In this document: in pieces, positions 57,720 to 64,000 of the stretch
Numbering within the stretch: position 1 is the first letter of the stretch
Layout: each line of letters begins with the position of its first letter
NCBI GenBank assembly: GCA_018806985.1
Contig: JADANN010000375.1
Location: forward strand, 2,232,001-2,296,000
Origin: Angiostrongylus vasorum
Lineage: Eukaryota; Nematoda; Chromadorea; Rhabditida; Metastrongylidae
Length of the DNA stretch: 64,000 nt
Direction of reading: 5' to 3'
The notes under the pieces: generated by a model
Databases searched by the model: none
What the model was told of the DNA's origin: nothing
Seen by the model: the letters and a program-made list of their open reading frames with translations, nothing else
Made by a program: the position numbers and the translations under genes

Positions 57720-60100
57720 GACTATGTTTAGACAATGGAGGCGATCTTATGTCGTCTGCAATCAACTTCAGGACGCCATCGCAACAGTTAGATACAGCTA
57801 ATTAGCTGTCTCTAACTAACTACATTAAATCCGAGCAGTTAATGCCGTTTCGCCGATGGTTCCTCTGGCGGTGCATTACGGCTGCCATCAAAGCCACTGC
57901 CTTCGGCTCACATCTAATTGCTGACGATTGTCTCATGGGCGATACGGCTGCGATGGATTAACGACAGCTGAACGGTGGCATAGATCTTTTAGATCGATGA
58001 TACCTCACCCAATCAAGCTATTCGCTAGTGTATGCATTGATTTCAATGCGTACAATTCGGCTGTCATGGCCTCTTTTTGAATTCTATTAAGCATATCGCA
58101 CTTCATGGTGAACTTCACCGAACTAAATAAAAGCCAATAGAATCTAAGAATTTCTGCTAACTACATAGGAACTTTTTTTATTTAAACGGGGGGCTTGGGG
58201 CGACTTCGCTAGGGTTTTTAGTGCACGAACTTCTTTCGACGATTTAAGTGACGAGTCATTGAGGATCGTCAACTACGAACTGCTTTCTAATACATCCAGG
58301 TTGCTTTTTTTGTCGATTTTTCACTGGGAGTGGTACGAAGATTGGAAAAAAGTGAGAAAAAATTCTCGCTACAGCTTCCTCTTGAAGCCCATCTACTTCG
58401 ATGTCTTAGCGAATGCTACCTATTGTTTCGATTGCTTTGCTAACAAATTCATAAGTCGACTGATTTGATCGATATTCAAGAGGATCATAGTCTTTCCTAA
58501 CAATGAAATCGGTTCTATCAATAACTTAATGAGAACAAAGACACCACAAAATGGCCACCCGCGGAGAATTTTTAAGTTTTTTTTGCAACACTATTCGCGA
58601 CAGGGTTCTCGTGACTCGAGGAAATTGGTCCCGGACGGTGGTGGCGATGGTGGTACTGCCGGAAACCGTGTGTTCATCGCAAAATGTGGACGACCTTTGT
58701 CCAGTTAATTGGATTGGAATCCCATTTTTAAAATTGTTTTTGACTCGTAAATGAAATTGTGTTTTGTAGCAATTCGCCCATGAGACCATTAGGAGCGATT
58801 GTATTTATTGCCATCATTAAAAATTCGTCACAAACAGAAAGGCCCATCTTTTCTGGTTGACCTCAGCGTAGGTTCCGAATGCCGAGAATCTTAAATCGTG
58901 CTATTTTATGCATGATTTTATTCTTTCTGAAAATCCGATTAGCTTGAAGTGGCGGGAGATTGGGCCCACGTATCCACGTGTACTCGATGGTTAGTCATCG
59001 AGCAAAGAAGTGTTTTTATTTTTTTCTACCGTTCAACTATTTACTCACAGCCTTTGAAACAGTTTCTTGAATCCTCTTACCGTTCACAGGGTAATAATGA
59101 GTATAGCTCCCGAGACTACCCCCAATTTAGATTAAGCTCTTTAGTTTATAGAAAGCTCTCAACCGTTAGAGCTTCGAGCTTGTGGGAAATAATTCTATTG
59201 CTTTAATAATTCATGAGGTAAGAAGCAAGAGGCTTGCAAAACTTTTTTACGACGGATCCTAAAATTTGCTGGATATATAATGAGCGCCTTTAGTTGTAAA
59301 TAGTTTGATTTCATCACTCGAATGAAGTCACAAATAAAGTTGTTTTTTTTAATTTTTTGTTTAAAAATTCACGCTTTGAATGACTTTTCCCAAGGGCAGC
59401 GAGCCCTCTCGAAAAAAGAAGAAGCTTCCTAATTAGTTTTTCTTTCACGGTAGAAAAGCCACTGGAAAAGTCGATGACCAGGATAAGAAGCAGTTTTTCG
59501 ATTGCAACGTTTCCATTTCGAAAACATTAGCCAGGGGAAAAAAACCTTTTGGAAGATCTATGGTGGCAACTGGTGTAATTGCAGAGCTGCCCGAATAACT
59601 GTAAACCATCTTTAGCTTGACCTACGCCGATTAAAGCCCACGAAGATCATCGGATACTCTGTGGGAAAAACCGGATAAGTGAACAACGCTGCGAAAGAGT
59701 TGAAAAAAAGGAACGTTTCTCACCATAAACGACGATCAACGGAAAGAAGTGCAGAAATGTCGGCAGAAGCATCACATCGGAGACATTTTGTGGCTCTGAT
59801 TGAGTCCTGGAAAGAATCAAAAACCAAAACTCAAAGCATTTTTTTTTCCTAGTGAGCAGTTGAAATAGGTTTGAACGGAAACTGAATACCAGAGGAACGT
59901 AGAATGAACTAAGAGAACAGAAGGAAAAACGAGATCGCATAAAGGGTCGAACAGAACGGGATTCATATTGGCCAGTTGTTGTGGTAGGAAAAACCCATTG
60001 AACCAAGATAAAATGTGTAAAACATTTTCACTTTTTACATGTGCCAATGGGCTTTTATTAAGTTGAAAATTAAGTAGTCATTTTTTTGCAATATAAAGAA
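57720..60100. other. Unassigned stretch upstream of the menorin exons
   Basis: The missing 5' exon(s) of the menorin gene, with a signal peptide, could lie here, but no minus-strand frame with a signal sequence and a fitting donor is convincing. No repeat family is recognised. Confidence 0.4.
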
Positions 60101-60104
60101 AAAC

Positions 60105-60335
60105 TGGTCGGCTCAGCTTAAGGTCCATTGCCGATTTGGGCTCCCAGATCAATCCTGTTGACGGGTGATTGCAGATGGCACTGATCGATGGAACCAGCTG
60201 AGAGACAGGCGAAGCGTAGGGACCCGCATGGTGTGGTGGTGAAGGCGTTAGCCCTCGGAAAGGGCAATAGCGCGTTCGTTCCCCCACCGCAGACACCTAC
60301 CGTCTCCAGTTTTGCAAATATCTCAGCATCATGAA
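60105..60335 (-). mobile_element. SINE-like family C copy
   Basis: The plus strand reads CTTAAGGTCCATTGCCGATT, GTTGACGGGTGATTGCAGAT, ACCCGCATGGTGTGGTGGTG, AATAGCGCGTTCGTTCCCC and AATATCTCAGCATCATGAAA. The A-box- and B-box-like pair is clear here. Confidence 0.8.
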
Positions 60336-60344
60336 AGAAAAAAC

Positions 60345-61580
60345 TATTTATGGTTCTACATGGAATCCTAAAGGGTACGCCCTTTCTAAGTTTTAAGGCA
60401 ACGAAAACTTATCAAAGCCTTATTTCCATCAGAAAAAAGTTCGCAGTAGTAGTTTGAAAACTTATAATGGCAAACACAACAAGAAATTAATGTTATCAAA
60501 CTAAGCAAACGATAAATATTCGTGTATTAGCATAAAAAAATAAGGATCTCAATATTTAAGACGGATTACTCATGAAAATGTTAGTGAGAAGGATGAAAGC
60601 AAAATGAGAGCTCTTTCTCGGTCTTCAGGATTACGAGAAGTTGCCGTTAGACAACGTCAGTTTGCTTCCTTTTTGATTTATTCCGTTCTTTATTCCACAA
60701 GATTTTGTATTTTCAATATTTTTTTATTTTGGTATCGGTTGAGAATGTTCAAAGCGACTGATACAATGAGAGCCGGAATGTGCCGATGTTCTAAGGGCGG
60801 CGATCGGAGCACGCGTGCTTCGGCCGCCGATCAGCATTGAGGTCCTTTGAATCCCCTTTGTAACCAATTTTCTTAGAACACTTCACGAACAAAAAATCAG
60901 TAGTTTTTTTTGTATTTTCTTAGCTAAACGCCAAATGCTTTTTTCTACAACATAGGACTTAATGGGTCATTCAGTTTTACAGCAACAGTTATATTTACTG
61001 GACATCTACGAACATGACAATTCTGTCGCTTCGATCATGTGGAGTCTATGCGAATTTGTTAACACGACATATAATTGGAAACCAAGGCTTTCAATGTCAT
61101 AGTCTAGAAGAATATCATTGGCAAAACAATGTGTTTACCCCAGAAACTTAGAAGCTGTTCCTCACATTAGCTGAGAGCCCTAGCATCCACTTTGCTTGGT
61201 TGTGCTGCTTGTAATTATCCTTCGTGAACGTGCTCGAATTCGCTTGTGGATTCAGCTGTAGCATGGTGACCTGTGGACTACAGTCATCATTGACAGTGAA
61301 TACTTCACAAGAGTGATTTTCCAAGTAATCCTGAGATAAGTACATCCCATTGAGTTCCTAGCTTCCATCACACGCTGTAGCCCGCTTTTTGTGGGTCATA
61401 GTGAGGTTTTTTTGACTTGTGGCCGACTAATATTCTTCCAGGTTGTCAGTACTTCCTGCGATTACGAGATTGGCTCCAATAGACGATGTAAGGCGATGGA
61501 TACGTTGACTCCAATAGACGATGTAAGGGATAGACACGTGGGTTTCAAAACTGTTTAGTGAGGATGAAAAATAAAACGAT
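60345..61580. other. Unassigned stretch with a GC-rich palindrome
   Basis: A near-palindrome centred on ACGCGT lies at 60798-60829 in AT-rich surroundings. A minus-strand frame at 61345-61148 (contains NDDCSPQVTMLQLNPQ and WMLGLSANVRN) is composition-rich but unassigned. No gene is called. Confidence 0.35.
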
Positions 61581-61589
61581 TGGAGTCAA

Positions 61590-61850
61590 TTAGCTCATAA
61601 GGTAGACACCATGCATCCAACTCCATCCATACAAGAGTAGAAGTGAAAGGCAGAGTATTTGGACATTACAATGAGTTACGGTCGCCTAACGATGTATCAA
61701 GCCAGTGTCTTTCCAAAGAAGTCTAGTACCAATTTGCCGACCCCAGCAGGATGATTGACTTTAGTTTGGCCAGGGCGCTGGATTTAACTAAAAACCTTGT
61801 ATGTATTGTGATACACCTGCAACCACTATGCTACATGCACACTAAGCAGC
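61590..61850 (-). mobile_element. SINE family A, decayed copy
   Basis: TAGACACCATGCATCCAACT, CGCCTAACGATGTATCAAGC, TCTAGTACCAATTTGCCGAC and CAACCACTATGCTACATGCA follow the family order on the minus strand. Confidence 0.6.
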
Positions 61851-61859
61851 TGTAGAATA

Positions 61860-63150
61860 TTAGACCAAAATTTGGACCCAGGACCTGGCTGTAAAGTTAG
61901 GAAGGGTATTTGGTGGAATAGAAAGCTTTGCTAAGAAGACCATCCTAGGCCGTAAGGAAGGCGAAATCTGCCAAAAAACTAATAGTTGTAAAATAAATCT
62001 TGTACTAACAAGCAATTTTCGGTCCATCAAAAACACGGAAACTAGTTGGCATCCAACATGTTGACAAAAAAATTGACAATGGAAACTTTTAAGTAATCTG
62101 CCATATGAAAATGTACTTGTTAATCGGTTGGACTTCGTTCCACAAACCACCAAGATATTCTATAACAAGAAGGCATAGCGAAATCTTGCAAAACGGCTCA
62201 GTACAGTGCCTTGCAACATCTTTTCCCCGTAGTTTCATAGCTTATCGTCGTCGTCATCAGTGACACATAAAAAAGCAGGGAAAAAATGTTGTTCATAGAC
62301 AAACAATCGGCCAAAACACAACACATCAGAAATTAAGCCACTTAGCGGAATCATCTCATCGGATCGAAGCCGCCCTGAAACACAACGGATAAGAAAACGC
62401 TGTAAACCACTGAATGGAACAATGGAAGGCAAAAAATTTAGCAGTCTGGATTCGAGAAAAACGATGTTGCCCTATACTAAATACTAAGCCGACCCGGAGA
62501 TTTCTTCTGGACGTGTAAACAATTTGTGTTTCTGTAACAAAAAATGGAATTTAGCGATATTTCTATCCCATATGATTAAGCTTCTTCAAGGTTAACAAAT
62601 GTCGAACGATGACCCCAAAATCGCTATCTGCGTTTCACTACCTCAACGAAAAAACCTCACCGACCGTTCACGAACCAAAAATACCGCATTCTAATATTGG
62701 CGCCTACTTGCATTGCGCAATACTCCTTTTTTTTAGTGTGTTAAAAAATAGCCTAAAAACTTGAAAGAGAATAATATTCGCCATCCATTGTAGTGCATTT
62801 TATCACAGTCGCAGTTATTTTGAGTTCTAAGTGAAATGATTCGGCTACAAATTGAATTTAACGAATCGGATGAGGGAGCCGTCGCTGAATGCAAATGATG
62901 AAAATCTTGTGGAAGTTGAGAGGATTTGTGGGGTTTCTGACTTTATGCTAATATCCCAACGGGTAGTGGAGGGGGTCATCCCTACCCAACCACTCGCAAA
63001 ATATAATGGAAGCGAATTCTCTGTTTTTCCACGTACTAGTAGTGTTGTAACGTTGAATTCTAGCCAATTTCCATGGAAAATTGAAGGGCTTTTTTCTAAG
63101 TGTACTGGATTCTAAAGGATTTTCCGCGTGTCTTCAGACATCGTCAGTCT
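61860..63150. other. Unassigned stretch, no gene recognised
   Basis: A Penelope-tail-like AAGGAAGGCGAAATCTGCCA lies at about 61957. Otherwise only short open frames are seen. Confidence 0.4.
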
Positions 63151-63164
63151 TTTTTAAGAGTATG

Positions 63165-63390
63165 ATTAGAACTAGCTGGGAGATAGGCCAAACGAAGGAC
63201 CCGCATGGTGTGGGTGGTTAACGCGTTAGCCCCCCAGAAAGGATAATAGCGCCTTCGTTCCCCACCGCAGACACCTGCGGTCCGGAGTTTTGCAAATATC
63301 TCAGCATCATTGTGGCTGCATCACACATAATATCCTTCCGTGAAAAATTGTAGTAGGCAGTAAATAAAATGTTAACATCAGGAGTACCAT
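63165..63390 (-). mobile_element. SINE-like family C copy, near full length
   Basis: The plus strand reads GAACTAGCTGGGAGATAGGC, ACCCGCATGGTGTGGGTGGT, CACCTGCGGTCCGGAGTTTT, AATATCTCAGCATCATTGTG and ends GTAGGCAGTAAATAAAATGT. Confidence 0.85.
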
Positions 63391-63699
63391 CAGCTTTTTT
63401 TTCTTTTTCTTTTCAAAATTAGAGACAGCTTTCAACCGTTCTCTTCGAACGCGCAGCCACCGCGCCCATACTTTTTTCCTAGGACAATTTAACAAACATG
63501 TTTGATGTTTTTTTCAGGTAGATGACAATTACAAGCTGTCATCTCTTAAGAGTAAATGCTATTGAGGTGGAAACCAGAGCGCAGTGGACATCGGCGTGAA
63601 CGCTGTACATTATAGTTCACTACTTAGGAATTAACAGTGACGGGGAAGAGGATAGATCAGGACAGGCGATCTAATGCGATGTTGTGGAAAAGCATGGTA

Positions 63700-63975
63700 A
63701 ATAAAGCAGCACTGATCGATCTCTTAGGGATGATCCATACATTCGTCTTCATTGGCCCCCCATTCACAGCTTCATAGAGGGGACATAATGCATATTTGCT
63801 CTATTCAATACTTCCTCAGGCGTACCTATGTGTCAAGTCAGTATTTCGTTTCCTCCCGGAGGTGTCTGCTACCAATCTGCCGATCTCGAAGAAAAAGAGG
63901 ATTCGTTTGTCCAGAAAGGGACCAAACCAAGGACCACGTGTTTATTGGACGGCATCTCTAACCACGGCGCCATAT
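63700..63975 (-). mobile_element. SINE family A, decayed copy at the window end
   Basis: CACTGATCGATCTCTTAGGG, CATACATTCGTCTTCATTGG, TGCTACCAATCTGCCGATCT and CATCTCTAACCACGGCGCCA match the family landmarks in minus orientation. Confidence 0.55.
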
Positions 63976-64000
63976 CAGAATATATTACAGAAAATTTATT

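Noticed and set aside
1..64000. CRISPR arrays, prokaryotic operons, biosynthetic clusters or phage
   Set aside because: No regularly spaced direct repeats or long contiguous frames exist; gene structure is eukaryotic throughout.

Overview
The window looks like nuclear DNA from a nematode, probably a clade V strongylid of the hookworm type. The reasons are split genes with many short exons, pyrimidine-rich introns ending mostly in TTTTCAG, three recognisable animal genes, and dense nematode-style repeats (tRNA-derived SINEs, RTE-type LINEs, mariner and Penelope-like remnants). The species call is inference. There is no operon of prokaryotic type, no CRISPR array, no rRNA and no convincing functional tRNA gene.

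Layout. (1) 895-14438, minus strand: a nine-exon short-chain dehydrogenase/reductase of the retinol/hydroxysteroid dehydrogenase type. Its long introns are packed with RTE LINE, mariner, SINE and palindromic repeat debris. (2) 14.4-27.6 kb: no recognisable host gene; SINEs, a decayed mariner, RTE endonuclease fragments and inverted repeats. (3) 27639-36760, plus strand: a complete 18-exon cullin-5 gene (about 792 aa), readable end to end, with SINEs in several introns. (4) 36.8-47.2 kb: repeats, including the GIY-YIG 3' end of a Penelope-like element. (5) 47246-56765, minus strand: eleven exons of a FAM151/menorin (DUF2181) gene; the 5' exon(s) and the 3' terminus were not found. (6) 57-64 kb: decayed SINEs and unassigned sequence.

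The three host genes have unrelated jobs: membrane-anchored redox of lipid alcohols or steroids, ubiquitin ligation, and a secreted or cell-surface protein linked in C. elegans to dendrite patterning. I see no sign that they form one system. I did not find a novel multi-gene system. The more interesting signals are structural: an inverted partial copy of a menorin exon inside that gene's own intron, an apparent GC-AG intron, two single-base homopolymer inconsistencies in otherwise intact genes, three SINE-like families often in head-to-head pairs, and nested insertions with visible target duplications. Gene models were built by eye from reading-frame continuity, splice signals and remembered family conservation; no search or transcript data were available.
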